Below, piece after piece: positions 27,190 to 39,168 of a stretch of 64,000 bases of DNA. Source of the DNA: an uncultured Pseudomonadota bacterium (lineage in GTDB: Bacteria > Pseudomonadota > Alphaproteobacteria > RF32 > CAG-239); assembly GCA_949292335.1 (NCBI GenBank), contig CASEYY010000041.1:1-64000 (forward strand). The letters run 5' to 3'. The notes below the pieces were generated by a model. The model did no database searches and was not told the origin of the DNA. It saw nothing but the letters and a program-made list of their open reading frames with translations. The translations under genes and the position numbers were made by a program. Position 1 is the first letter of the stretch, and every line of letters starts with the position of its first letter.

Positions 27190-27729
27190 ATGGAACAACA
27201 TGAAATCTTTAGAGTATTTGAAGCTTGTCAACCAACAATCCAAGATGTAAAAGCTTATTTGGAGTGGAAAGCAAGCGATTTACCCTTTGAGGCAATCTTT
27301 GTAAAAAACGGCAAAAAGTTCGCTGCAGAAGAGATATCCCGAAATATGGGCCGTCCACATGCCATAATTATTGAGAACATGGTCTTTTATGTCAAAACCT
27401 TCAATAAAGCAGAGGCTGGTTCTGGGGTGGTGACCGCAGATGTGTTTGATTTTGCCAAGCATATCAGCTCGCGGGCTGTGCCTTTGAGTAAAAAGGCTGC
27501 CGACATTTTGCGACGAAACCGCAAAAAATACAAAGAGCTGGTGGAGAAAATGGCGATATTCGGCTATGAGATTCCGCATTTGCCGGAATATGTCATTCCG
27601 CTTACAAAAAAAGAACTCAACAAGAAAGAATTGTTGATGTATGATTTGGTTGGTTGTGCCGACAAAACGGTCGACATCAATCAATTCTTAAATGACGGTA
27701 ACTGCTTTATGTTTTATCGTCATTTATAG
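27190..27729 (+). CDS. Unknown small protein
   Basis: 179 residues from ATG 27190; an ATG at 27163 is in frame but would add an AT-derived Phe-rich tail without any SD. No known family recognised. The protein is mixed alpha/beta by eye, has no signal peptide and no membrane helix, with a His/Tyr-rich middle and a basic stretch (ILRRNRKKYKELVEKM). Neither start has a convincing RBS. It is flanked by the NAD genes upstream and a strong terminator downstream. Confidence 0.55.
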   Translation: MEQHEIFRVFEACQPTIQDVKAYLEWKASDLPFEAIFVKNGKKFAAEEISRNMGRPHAIIIENMVFYVKTFNKAEAGSGVVTADVFDFAKHISSRAVPLSKKAADILRRNRKKYKELVEKMAIFGYEIPHLPEYVIPLTKKELNKKELLMYDLVGCADKTVDINQFLNDGNCFMFYRHL

Positions 27730-27734
27730 CGAAT

Positions 27735-27773
27735 AAAAAACCCCGTGAGTTTTCAAACTCATCGGGGTTTTTG
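27735..27773. terminator. Strong bidirectional terminator (gyrB and the 27190 gene)
   Basis: Arms AAAACCCCG-TGAGT and ACTCA-T-CGGGG-TTTT pair over 14 bp with one bulged T and a 6-base loop. T-rich runs occur on both sides, so it ends the plus-strand unknown gene and the minus-strand gyrB. Confidence 0.9.
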
Positions 27774-27790
27774 CTTTTATGATTGTCTTT

Positions 27791-30226
<2,436 letters not shown>

Positions 30227-30350
30227 TTATTCCTCATTTCTTTTTCATAAAAAATCTGTATGAAATATAGAACATTTAACCCCAAAAGCATAGCAAAATT
30301 TAAGCTTTTGTGCATAATTTTCATATCAAAATCAAATTTTAAGGCTTGTT

Positions 30351-33083
30351 TTAGTGGGCTTCGGTCCAGTTGTTTCCGATACCGGCTTCGGCTTTGAAAG
30401 CAACGGTACTTTCGATTATGCTTTCCATGCAATCTTTGACCACCGCTAATGCCTGCTCAACCTCGGTTTCCGGTGCTTCTAAAACCAGTTCGTCGTGGAC
30501 TTGTAAGAGCATTTTGGTTTGCATTTGTTTTTCTTGCAACACTCTCTCAACCTTATTCATGGCTAATTTAATGATGTCGGCGGCTCCGCCTTGAATCGGA
30601 GCATTGATAGCTGCTCTTTCGGCATTGGCAACAAGTCGCTTATTAGAATCGTTAATACCGAATACCGAACATCTGCGTCCGAAAGGAGTTTCGACATAGC
30701 CGTGAGAATGAGCAAATTCAATGGTTCTTTCCATATAAGCCTTTATCTCGGGCATTTGGGCAAAATAGGCGTCTATATAAGCCTTGGCTTCCGCCGGCTC
30801 TACACCGATGTTTTTGGCTAAGCCATAAGCAGAAATCCCATAAACAATACCAAAGTTAATGGCTTTAGCTTGCCTGCGCAAATTTGCATCAACCTTATCT
30901 GCCGGAATGCCGAAAACATGTGATGCCGTTGCGGTATGAATGTCTATACCATGAGCAAAAGCTTCTTTTAGTTTTTTGACATCGGCAACTTCGGCCAAAA
31001 GCCGCAATTCTACCTGAGAATAATCGCAAGATATCAGCTTGCACCCTTTTTCGGCAATGAAACAAGAACGGATTTTGCGCCCTTCTTCGGAACGAATGGG
31101 AATATTTTGCAAGTTGGGATTTGAAGAGGCTAATCTTCCGGTATTGGCCACCACCTGCGAATAGGTGGTATGCAGGCGAGAGTTTTTATCCAAAAGTTCT
31201 GATAAAGAATCGGTATAGGTCGATTTTAGTTTACTGAGCTCCCGCCAGTCCAATATTTTGGTTGCCAACTCCTCACCGGAGGCCGCCAAATCTTCTAATA
31301 CATCGGCTCCGGTTGCCCACGAACCACTTGCCGTTTTTTTGCCTTTAAGCCCTTTTTTATCGAACAAAATTTCCCCAATCTGCTTGGGAGAACCAATGTT
31401 AAACTCTTCTCCGGCCAAAGCATAAATTTCTTGTTCAAGTTTTTGCATTCCGGAGGCAAAATAATCACTGATATCCTTTAGTCCTTGGGCGTTTACCTTT
31501 ACTCCGCGTAACTCCATATTATACAAAGTTTGCACCAAAGGACGATCAAAAGCTTCGTAAATATGCGTGCGGTGCTCGCTCATCATGCGGGATTTCAAAA
31601 AATCATAAGTTCTTAAAATAAAGTCTGCCTGTTCACACAAATACTCTTTTTGCTTGTCTTCTTCTACTTGCGAAAAAGATAATTTATTTTTGCCGCTGCC
31701 AAAAACCTCTTCCGCGTTTTGCAGCTTTTCATCTAAAAATACTTCACTTAGGGTTTTGGTGTCATGATAATGTTCGGAACTGTCCAAACAATAAGACATT
31801 ACCGCCGTATCATCATAGGGGAAAAACGGCAAATCACCGAATTTAGCTCGCAATAAATGCATGCTGTTTTTGATACCGTTGCCGATTTTTAAAATCGACT
31901 TTGCCGAAAACAACGGGCGTAATATCCTATCAAATGCCTCTTTATTTATTCCGGAATCGTTGCCTGAAGAGGCAAACAAGTCCATATTCACATTTTGAGT
32001 ATTGGCAAATTTGATAAGATAGGCTTCTCCCGCAGAACAAGAAACCGCTAAGCCTTCGGCGTTATCAAAATGCGGATTTTCGCCTTTAGAGGCTACCGTA
32101 AAGGCAAAACGAGCATTATTTTCAATCCGGCGGGCAACTTCTTTCAGCCCTTGTTCGTCCTTTATGACTTGGTAATTTTTTACTATCGGTTGCGGCAGAC
32201 GATGGCTTAAATCGGAACATCTTTCCGCCAACCATTTATCAATGCGGTTTTTAAGAGAAGAAAATTCATAACGATTGATAAAGTCATGCAATTTAACAGC
32301 CTCGGGACATTTGCAGACAAAGCTTTCTATCTCTTCAGTTACCGGAACATCGTCTTTTAGCCGCACCAGTTGCTTGGAAATAAGTGCGTTATCAGCATTC
32401 TCAATAATGGCTTGGCGGCGTTTGTCTTGTTTTATCTCGTGAGCATGAGCCAATAAATTTTCAACGGTTCCGTACTCGTTTATCAGCTGAGCTGCGGTTT
32501 TGGGGCCAATTCCGGGGACACCGGGGACATTATCAATGCTGTCTCCGGATAAGGCTTGCACCTCAACCACTTTGTCGGGATAGACGCCGAATTTTTCTTT
32601 GACATCCTCCGGAGTAAAAAATTTGTCTTTCATCGGGTCATAAAACTCAACGCCAGAGCGAATCAGCTGCATCAAATCTTTGTCACCGGAAACAACCACG
32701 ACTTCCATTCCCTTTGCCAGTGCTTTAGCGGCATAAGTGGCAATTAAGTCGTCGGCCTCATAGCCTTCCATTTCCAAAAAATTGAGATTTAGGACATTTA
32801 CAGCCTCGCGAATCAGCGGAAATTGCGGAATTAACTCTTCCGGTGTTTCTTTGCGGGTACCCTTATAGTCGGCAAAAATATCGTTGCGGAAATTTTGCCT
32901 TTTAGCGTCAAACAATACCAAGCAGTAATCGCAGGGAATCTTGGCTGTCAACTTCAGAAACATATTGGTAAAGCCATAAACCGCATTAACCGGCGTGCCG
33001 TCGGGTGCAGTTAAGGGCGGAAGTCCGTAAAAAGCTCTGAAAATATAGCCCGAGCCGTCAATAAGGCAAATTTTTTGCGTCAT
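30351..33083 (-). CDS. polA: DNA polymerase I, probably without proofreading activity
   Basis: 910 residues. It fills gaps and removes RNA primers. The N-terminal 5'-3' nuclease is complete (EGYEADDLIATYA, VSGDKDLMQL, LSGDSIDNVPG). The polymerase domain has motif A DYSQVELRLLAEV, motif B RRQAKAINFGIVYG and motif C VHDELVLE. In the middle domain (about 320-500) the three carboxylate motifs of proofreading enzymes are gone: FAFDTET reads FAFTVAS, the KYD motif reads KNS, and the YxxxD motif reads YLCEQ. AAAGGA precedes the ATG. Confidence 0.97.
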   Translation of the reverse strand: MTQKICLIDGSGYIFRAFYGLPPLTAPDGTPVNAVYGFTNMFLKLTAKIPCDYCLVLFDAKRQNFRNDIFADYKGTRKETPEELIPQFPLIREAVNVLNLNFLEMEGYEADDLIATYAAKALAKGMEVVVVSGDKDLMQLIRSGVEFYDPMKDKFFTPEDVKEKFGVYPDKVVEVQALSGDSIDNVPGVPGIGPKTAAQLINEYGTVENLLAHAHEIKQDKRRQAIIENADNALISKQLVRLKDDVPVTEEIESFVCKCPEAVKLHDFINRYEFSSLKNRIDKWLAERCSDLSHRLPQPIVKNYQVIKDEQGLKEVARRIENNARFAFTVASKGENPHFDNAEGLAVSCSAGEAYLIKFANTQNVNMDLFASSGNDSGINKEAFDRILRPLFSAKSILKIGNGIKNSMHLLRAKFGDLPFFPYDDTAVMSYCLDSSEHYHDTKTLSEVFLDEKLQNAEEVFGSGKNKLSFSQVEEDKQKEYLCEQADFILRTYDFLKSRMMSEHRTHIYEAFDRPLVQTLYNMELRGVKVNAQGLKDISDYFASGMQKLEQEIYALAGEEFNIGSPKQIGEILFDKKGLKGKKTASGSWATGADVLEDLAASGEELATKILDWRELSKLKSTYTDSLSELLDKNSRLHTTYSQVVANTGRLASSNPNLQNIPIRSEEGRKIRSCFIAEKGCKLISCDYSQVELRLLAEVADVKKLKEAFAHGIDIHTATASHVFGIPADKVDANLRRQAKAINFGIVYGISAYGLAKNIGVEPAEAKAYIDAYFAQMPEIKAYMERTIEFAHSHGYVETPFGRRCSVFGINDSNKRLVANAERAAINAPIQGGAADIIKLAMNKVERVLQEKQMQTKMLLQVHDELVLEAPETEVEQALAVVKDCMESIIESTVAFKAEAGIGNNWTEAH

Positions 33084-33184
33084 GTTTGTTCCTTTGCATA
33101 AATTTGCCTAATTATAAAAGATTATTATTGCTGACGCCACCAATAAAAATTTTTATCACATTAAAAATTTGTTTAACCTCTTAT

Positions 33185-33222
33185 TGCTATAATATCAAAG
33201 AGAATCGCAAAAAAGAGGAATC
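33185..33222 (+). promoter_or_regulatory. Extended -10 promoter with two GAATCG sites before the PBP gene
   Basis: TGCTATAAT (33185-33193) is an extended -10 box with no clear -35. GAATCG occurs at 33202 and 33218, just downstream of the expected start site. The layout is the one described for GcrA/CcrM-dependent promoters in Alphaproteobacteria, which carry GANTC near the start site, but methylation here is unproven. Confidence 0.5.
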
Positions 33223-33228
33223 GATAAA

Positions 33229-35013
33229 GTGGTGAAAAAAAACGAAAAAAACAAACGCAAAAAAACAACTGCCAGACGCAAAAAGAAATTTAGTAAACTC
33301 AAACTATTGTTCAAGTTAGCCTTAATCGGCGGCGGAGCTTTATTTTTGTATTTGTTGTTTTGCCTGATAACTCTTCCGGATATGAGCGAGGCAATCAATC
33401 GTACGCGTTTGCCTTCTACCACCATCATCGCCGAAAACGGAAATGAGGTTATGAGCTTTGGCACGGTTTATTCCGAAGTGGTACCGGCCGATGAACTGCC
33501 GCAATATGTTACCGACGCCATCGTTTATACCGAAGACCGCCGCTTTTATTCGCATTTCGGTTTTGATATAATATCGTTTACCAGAGCCATGATTGCCAAT
33601 CTATTTGCCGGCAGATTTGCTCAAGGCGGAAGCACCATAACCCAGCAGGTAGCAAAAAACCTGTTCCTTACCAACAAAAAAACCATAAACCGTAAAGCTC
33701 AAGAACTTATGCTGGCGTTTTGGTTGGAATACAAATTTTCCAAAGAGCAGATTTTAACCCTTTATCTCAATCGAGTTTACTTCGGCAACGGGGCTTATGG
33801 AATCGAGGCGGCCAGCAATAAATATTTTCAAAAAACTTCGCGTGATCTAAATGTGCTGGAAGGAGCAATTTTGGCCGGAATGCTTAAGGCTCCGTCTCGC
33901 TATAACCCGATTGCCTCAAAGGAAAGAGCCATAAATCGTGCCAAAGTGGTACTTAATATTATGGTTGAAAACGGCCTGCTATCCGAGAAAGATTATGAGC
34001 GAGTGCTTAAAATGCCGCTCGGCAAAGAAAAACCGGCAAAAGTCAAAAACGGAGCTTATTTTGCCGATTATGCCTATAATGAAGTCATATCCCGTGTCGG
34101 TGAGCAGGAAACCGACATTTATGCCTTGACCACCCTTGATCAAGATTTGCAGGAAAAGGCTTCGGCCGTATTGCAAGAAGCCTTGGCCGGAGCCAAAAAA
34201 CAAAATGTTACCCAAGGTGCCGTAGTTATCTTGGATAAAACCGGCGCCATAAAGGCTTTGGTCGGTGGTGCAAACTATTTTCAAAGCCAATTTAACCGAG
34301 CAACACAAGCCGTCAGACAACCTGGGTCTGCGTTTAAGCTGTTTGTTTATATGACGGCAATTAATCAGGGAATGACACCCGATGATATAATTGAAGACAA
34401 ACCGATTAATATTCGCGGATGGCAGCCGCAGAATGATGACGGCAAGACCTATGGCATGGTAAATTTGCGTTATGCCTTTGCCAAATCCTTAAATCTGGCA
34501 ACAGTGAATTTGGCTCAACAGGTCGGGACCGGAGCTATAATCAGAAATGCCGAAAAAATGGGAATTACCACCCCGATGGAAAATGATTTGTCATTGGCGT
34601 TAGGCTCTTCGGGCGTAAAACCGATTGATTTGGCAGCGGCCTATGCTTCAATCGCCAACGGCGGATATGCCGTATGGCCATATGCCGTGCAAGAAGTATA
34701 CAGCAACGACGGATATCAGTTGTATCAACGCATGGATAGCGAACCGGTGCGAATTTTTGACGAAGAAAAAACCGTACTGATGAAAAAACTCCTGCGTGAG
34801 GTGATGAAATCCGGAACCGGTCGCAAAGCCAATATCGGTCGTGAGGCTTTCGGTAAAACCGGAACCAGCCAAAACCACCGCGATGCTTGGTTTGCCGGCT
34901 TTGATGACAATCTTATCTGCGTGGTATGGGTCGGAAACGACGATAACTCGCCGATGAGCTATGTCTACGGTTCGGGACTGCCGGCTCAAATCTGGAAAAA
35001 AATTATGCAATAA
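33229..35013 (+). CDS. Class A penicillin-binding protein (PBP1A-like)
   Basis: 594 residues, shorter than the ~720 of most alphaproteobacterial PBP1A. Cytoplasmic Lys-rich head (1-27), one transmembrane helix (about 28-52), a GT51 glycosyltransferase (VYTEDRRFYSHFGFD, GGSTITQQVAKNLFL) and a transpeptidase with SAFK, SLN and KTGTS motifs intact. It polymerises and cross-links peptidoglycan in the periplasm. No C-terminal extension domain. It starts with GTG at 33229 or 33232; GAGGA is 9 bases upstream. Confidence 0.93.
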   Translation: MVKKNEKNKRKKTTARRKKKFSKLKLLFKLALIGGGALFLYLLFCLITLPDMSEAINRTRLPSTTIIAENGNEVMSFGTVYSEVVPADELPQYVTDAIVYTEDRRFYSHFGFDIISFTRAMIANLFAGRFAQGGSTITQQVAKNLFLTNKKTINRKAQELMLAFWLEYKFSKEQILTLYLNRVYFGNGAYGIEAASNKYFQKTSRDLNVLEGAILAGMLKAPSRYNPIASKERAINRAKVVLNIMVENGLLSEKDYERVLKMPLGKEKPAKVKNGAYFADYAYNEVISRVGEQETDIYALTTLDQDLQEKASAVLQEALAGAKKQNVTQGAVVILDKTGAIKALVGGANYFQSQFNRATQAVRQPGSAFKLFVYMTAINQGMTPDDIIEDKPINIRGWQPQNDDGKTYGMVNLRYAFAKSLNLATVNLAQQVGTGAIIRNAEKMGITTPMENDLSLALGSSGVKPIDLAAAYASIANGGYAVWPYAVQEVYSNDGYQLYQRMDSEPVRIFDEEKTVLMKKLLREVMKSGTGRKANIGREAFGKTGTSQNHRDAWFAGFDDNLICVVWVGNDDNSPMSYVYGSGLPAQIWKKIMQ

Positions 35014-35089
35014 TTGTAAAAAATAGTGCTTTCCGTTTGAAAAATGTTATATATAATGCAATAAGTTTTGTAAATTTAAGGAAAATGAC

Positions 35090-36622
35090 ATGACACAAAA
35101 ACCAGTAATGCTACTTATCCTTGACGGTTGGGGATACAGAGAAAAAACAACCGCCGACAATGCCATTGAAAACGGCAACACTCCTAACTGGCATCGTTTA
35201 CTTAACGAATGCCCGCACGGATTTGTCGAAACTTCAGGTCTGGCCGTAGGGTTACCCGAAGGTCAGATGGGAAACTCCGAAGTGGGTCATACCAATTTGG
35301 GTGCCGGACGCGTGGTAATGCAAGACTTGCCTAAAATCGATTTGGCAATTAAAGACGGAAGCTTGGCTAAGAATCCAATCTTGGTTAATATGATAAACAC
35401 CCTTAAAGCAAACGGAAAAACTTGCCACCTGATGGGCTTGATGTCTCCGGGCGGCGTTCACTCCTCACAGAGCCATATTGAAGTATTGGCCAAAATAATA
35501 TCGGAAAATAACATTCCGGTCAGGGTTCACGCCTTTTTGGACGGACGCGATACTCCTCCGGCATCGGCTGCGGAATATCTGCAACAATTTGAAAAGGATG
35601 TTGCCGGTTTTAATAATGTTAAAATCGCCACCATTGAAGGTCGTTTTTATGCCATGGATCGCGATAAGAGATGGGACAGAATCGAAAAAGCATACAACAA
35701 TATGGTCTTGGCCGACGGTAAACGATTTGCCACCGCCGATGAAGCAATCAAAGCTTCTTATGCCGACAAGGTCAATGACGAATTCGTTGTTCCGGTTGTT
35801 ATCGGTGATTATGACGGAATGCAGGACGGCGATGCTATCTTGATGGCTAACTTCAGAGCCGACAGAGCCAGAGAAATTCTTTATGCTTTGGCCGATAAAG
35901 ATTTTAACGGCTTTGAACGCAAGAAAATAATTAACTTTTCCGACCATGTCGGAATGACCGAGTATTCGGTCGACCACAACCGTTTTATGCATACCATTTT
36001 TCCCCCGGAGCAACTCACCAATATCTTGGGTGAAGTTGTAGCCAAACACGGCCTGACACAGCTCAGAATCGCCGAAACCGAAAAATATGCTCATGTTACT
36101 TTCTTCTTTAACGGCGGTGAGGAAAAAGAGTTTGAAGGTGAAGAAAGAATCCTTATCGCCAGCCCCAAAGTCGCAACTTATGACCTTAAGCCGGAAATGA
36201 GCGTTTATGAGGTTACCGAACAGCTGGTTAATGCCATCGAAAGTAAAAAATTTGATGTCATTATTTGCAACTTTGCCAACGGCGATATGGTTGGTCATAC
36301 CGGAATTATGGAAGCTGCATTAAAAGCCGTGGCTGCCGTTGATGAGTGTTTGGGTAAGGTTGAAAATGCCATCAAAGATATCGGCGGCGTCTTAATCGTT
36401 ACCGCAGACCACGGAAACTGCGAAAAAATGGTTGATGAAATTACCGGACAACCATACACCGCTCATACGGTAGGTAAGGTTCAAGCCGTATTGGTTAATG
36501 ACCAAAGCGGGGTTAAATCGCTTGAAAACGGTCGCTTGGCCGATATTGCTCCGACCATGCTCGAACTTTTGGGAATCGAGCAACCTAAAGAAATGACCGG
36601 AAAATCTTTGCTTAAGAGATAA
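35090..36622 (+). CDS. gpmI: 2,3-bisphosphoglycerate-independent phosphoglycerate mutase
   Basis: 510 residues, normal. It interconverts 3- and 2-phosphoglycerate in glycolysis and gluconeogenesis with two Mn2+ ions. Metal and phospho-Ser sites are seen: DGWGYR near 10, GNSEVGH around 62 (nucleophile Ser), ANFRADRAREI near 260 and ADHGNCE near 440. It starts the conserved alphaproteobacterial gpmI-envC-ctpA-yibQ-rppH cluster, with only 2 bases before envC. Confidence 0.98.
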   Translation: MTQKPVMLLILDGWGYREKTTADNAIENGNTPNWHRLLNECPHGFVETSGLAVGLPEGQMGNSEVGHTNLGAGRVVMQDLPKIDLAIKDGSLAKNPILVNMINTLKANGKTCHLMGLMSPGGVHSSQSHIEVLAKIISENNIPVRVHAFLDGRDTPPASAAEYLQQFEKDVAGFNNVKIATIEGRFYAMDRDKRWDRIEKAYNNMVLADGKRFATADEAIKASYADKVNDEFVVPVVIGDYDGMQDGDAILMANFRADRAREILYALADKDFNGFERKKIINFSDHVGMTEYSVDHNRFMHTIFPPEQLTNILGEVVAKHGLTQLRIAETEKYAHVTFFFNGGEEKEFEGEERILIASPKVATYDLKPEMSVYEVTEQLVNAIESKKFDVIICNFANGDMVGHTGIMEAALKAVAAVDECLGKVENAIKDIGGVLIVTADHGNCEKMVDEITGQPYTAHTVGKVQAVLVNDQSGVKSLENGRLADIAPTMLELLGIEQPKEMTGKSLLKR

Positions 36623-36624
36623 AT

Positions 36625-37854
36625 ATGAACTTTACCGCCGTTCTCAAATTTATATTTCTTGCGGCTGCCGTAGTATTTTATTCCACGGTGGCCGCAACGG
36701 CGGCAAATGTCTCGAAAGATGACCTCAAAGAGGTTGAAAAAGAAGTCTTACAACAAAGCATTGAACATAAAAAACTGCAAGCCCAGGCAACTCAAATCAA
36801 TCTTGAGCTTTCTTCAATAAGCAAAGAAATGGTCGACGCCGCACAAAAAATCCAAAATACGGAAGAAAGACTTTCTTTGATGGAAAGACAACTCAAAACC
36901 TTGGAAAGCGATTTGGAAAATGCCGAAAAAGGTTTTATTAAAGAGGATGAAAACTTGATTAAAACCTTGGCCGCCTTGCAAAATCTTGCACTAAAACCAA
37001 CGGAATCGCTTTTGGTTCAACCGTTATCTCCCGTCGATATTATCAGAAGTGCCATGATTTTGCGTGGAACGGTGCCTTATCTGGAAGAAAATGCCGAGCA
37101 AATCAGACAGCAAATGCTCGATATTGCAAACAAAAAAAACAAAATCGAAAAACAAATTGCCGAAATTTCCAAGCAAAAAATTGTATTGCAAAACGAACAT
37201 CAGCAAATGAAAAAACTGCAACAGCGAAAAGTCGCTTTGCGAAAATCAGTTGAAATCAAAAGCGAAAAAACTAAAAAAAATATGGATAAATTGGCTTCTA
37301 AAGCTAAGGATTTAAGAGACCTCCTGGCTCAAATCGAAAAACAGCGAAAAGAAAAAGAAGCACGTGAAGCCGAAAGACGCCGTAAAGAAGAAGAAAGAAG
37401 AAAATTAGAGGAAAAACAATCTGCTGACTTGATTAAATCTGCTCAACCAAGTATAACAAATATTGCATCGGGTTTTGCAAAAGCAAAAGGAAAATTACCG
37501 CTGCCGGCCAGAGGAAAAATTGTAACCCGCTACGGCGAAGAAAAAATGAAAGGGATTTCGGCAAAAGGTATTACCTTGGCAACAAGAGAAAATGCTCAGG
37601 TTATTTCTCCTTTTGACGGTGCAGTTGTTTTTGCCGGTCCGTTCAGAGGATACGGTAATATGATTATCGTTGAACACGGCGATGACTACTTGTCATTGAT
37701 GTCGGGGCTGGGAAATGTAGATGTGGAACTCGGGCAAATGCTCTTGGCCGGTGAGCCTATCGGTAATATGCCGGAAGAGGAAAATGCCGAATTGTATGTC
37801 GAGATTAGAAAAAATAATCAGCCGATTAATCCGGCTGCATGGTTCAAAATTTAA
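36625..37854 (+). CDS. envC: Murein hydrolase activator EnvC (degenerate M23)
   Basis: 409 residues. Signal peptide (1-28, ending ATAA), long coiled coil (about 35-270, very Lys/Glu/Gln-rich), then a LytM/M23 domain (about 290-409). The zinc ligands are not conserved (KGITLA where an active enzyme has a metal-binding His), as in EnvC, which activates septal amidases rather than cutting the wall itself. Placement between gpmI and ctpA supports the call. Confidence 0.9.
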   Translation: MNFTAVLKFIFLAAAVVFYSTVAATAANVSKDDLKEVEKEVLQQSIEHKKLQAQATQINLELSSISKEMVDAAQKIQNTEERLSLMERQLKTLESDLENAEKGFIKEDENLIKTLAALQNLALKPTESLLVQPLSPVDIIRSAMILRGTVPYLEENAEQIRQQMLDIANKKNKIEKQIAEISKQKIVLQNEHQQMKKLQQRKVALRKSVEIKSEKTKKNMDKLASKAKDLRDLLAQIEKQRKEKEAREAERRRKEEERRKLEEKQSADLIKSAQPSITNIASGFAKAKGKLPLPARGKIVTRYGEEKMKGISAKGITLATRENAQVISPFDGAVVFAGPFRGYGNMIIVEHGDDYLSLMSGLGNVDVELGQMLLAGEPIGNMPEEENAELYVEIRKNNQPINPAAWFKI

Positions 37855-37870
37855 ATGGGGTGCTTAAATC

Positions 37871-39157
37871 ATGAAAAAAATATTGTTAATAGCCGTTGCC
37901 GCAATGTTTATCACAACTCAAGCCTCTTGGGCTAAAAAAGCCGAAGAGAACAAAGACGAGCAAACCAATACTTATGAATTGCTTAATATGTTCGGCGAGG
38001 CTATGGAAAGAGCTAAGGCAAACTATGTCGAGGAAGTGACGGATAAACAGTTAATCGAATCGGCAATTAACGGTATGTTGTCTTCTCTTGATCCGCACTC
38101 CAGCTATTTGGACGAGAAAGATTTCAAATATATGACCGAACAAACCAGCGGAAAATTCGGCGGTCTGGGAATCGAAATCACAATGGAACAGGGCGTGGTT
38201 AAAATCATATCTCCGATTGACGATACTCCGGCATTTAAGGCCGGATTAAAACCAGGGGATTATATTACCAATATCGATGGCGAAACTATCATCGGTATGA
38301 CACTTAACGAAGCCGTTGACAAGATGAGAGGAAAACCGGGAACCAAGGTTAAACTTACAATCCGCCGTCTAAACGAAAAACCTTTTGAAGTGACCTTAAA
38401 AAGAGAAGAAATTAAAACTCAATCGGTTAAAAGCGATGTTAAAGACGAGGATGTGCTTTATATCAGAATCGGTTCTTTTTCGGAAGATGTTGATAAGGAC
38501 ATAAAAAAACTGTTTGAAAAAGAAACCAAAAAACGCAAAACCCCGTTCAAAGGAATTGTGCTTGATGTAAGAAACAATCCGGGCGGTCTGTTGGATCAAG
38601 CCGTTGCCGTTTCGGGGCTGTTCTTGGGTAAAAAAGAAGTCGTTTCAACCAAAGCTCGTAATGATGAGGACACTTTACGCTATTCCTCTAAAGGAGAAGA
38701 TATTACCAACGGTCTTCCTATCGTGGTGCTGATTAACAGCGGTTCGGCTTCGGCCTCAGAAATTGTTGCCGGTGCTTTGCAAGACCATAAACGCGCCGTA
38801 ATTATGGGCGAAAAATCTTTTGGAAAGGGAAGCGTACAAACCGTCGTGCCCTTGGGTGAAAAAAGTGCTATGCGTCTTACCACCGCAAAATACTATACTC
38901 CTTCGGGTCGCTCAATACAAGCAACCGGTATAGAGCCCGATATCGTTGTTCATCCGGCAAAACTGGAAGAATATACCGACGAGTACGAATTCAGTGAAGC
39001 CGAATATACTAACGCTCTTAAAAATGATACCGTGGATAAAGATAAAAAAGATAAAGATAAAAAAGATGAAGATAAAGACTGGCGAAAAGACTATCAGTTG
39101 TCTCGTGCCGTAGATACCGTTAAAGCCCTTAATGTCTACACTTCAGCCGACAAATAA
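37871..39157 (+). CDS. ctpA: C-terminal processing protease (S41 family)
   Basis: 428 residues. Signal peptide 1-21, PDZ domain (about 95-175, FGGLGIEITMEQGVVKIISP), then the S41 catalytic core with the Ser in NSGSASASEIVAGAL near 295 and the Lys in GEKSFGKGSVQTVVPLG near 318. C-terminal Lys/Asp-rich tail. It cleaves periplasmic proteins from the C terminus and often works with murein regulators. It lies 16 bases after envC. Confidence 0.95.
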   Translation: MKKILLIAVAAMFITTQASWAKKAEENKDEQTNTYELLNMFGEAMERAKANYVEEVTDKQLIESAINGMLSSLDPHSSYLDEKDFKYMTEQTSGKFGGLGIEITMEQGVVKIISPIDDTPAFKAGLKPGDYITNIDGETIIGMTLNEAVDKMRGKPGTKVKLTIRRLNEKPFEVTLKREEIKTQSVKSDVKDEDVLYIRIGSFSEDVDKDIKKLFEKETKKRKTPFKGIVLDVRNNPGGLLDQAVAVSGLFLGKKEVVSTKARNDEDTLRYSSKGEDITNGLPIVVLINSGSASASEIVAGALQDHKRAVIMGEKSFGKGSVQTVVPLGEKSAMRLTTAKYYTPSGRSIQATGIEPDIVVHPAKLEEYTDEYEFSEAEYTNALKNDTVDKDKKDKDKKDEDKDWRKDYQLSRAVDTVKALNVYTSADK

Positions 39158-39168
39158 AATCGGGAGAT

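Noticed and set aside
35465..36298. Minus-strand ORF of 277 residues
   Set aside because: Antisense to gpmI, which is complete and conserved.
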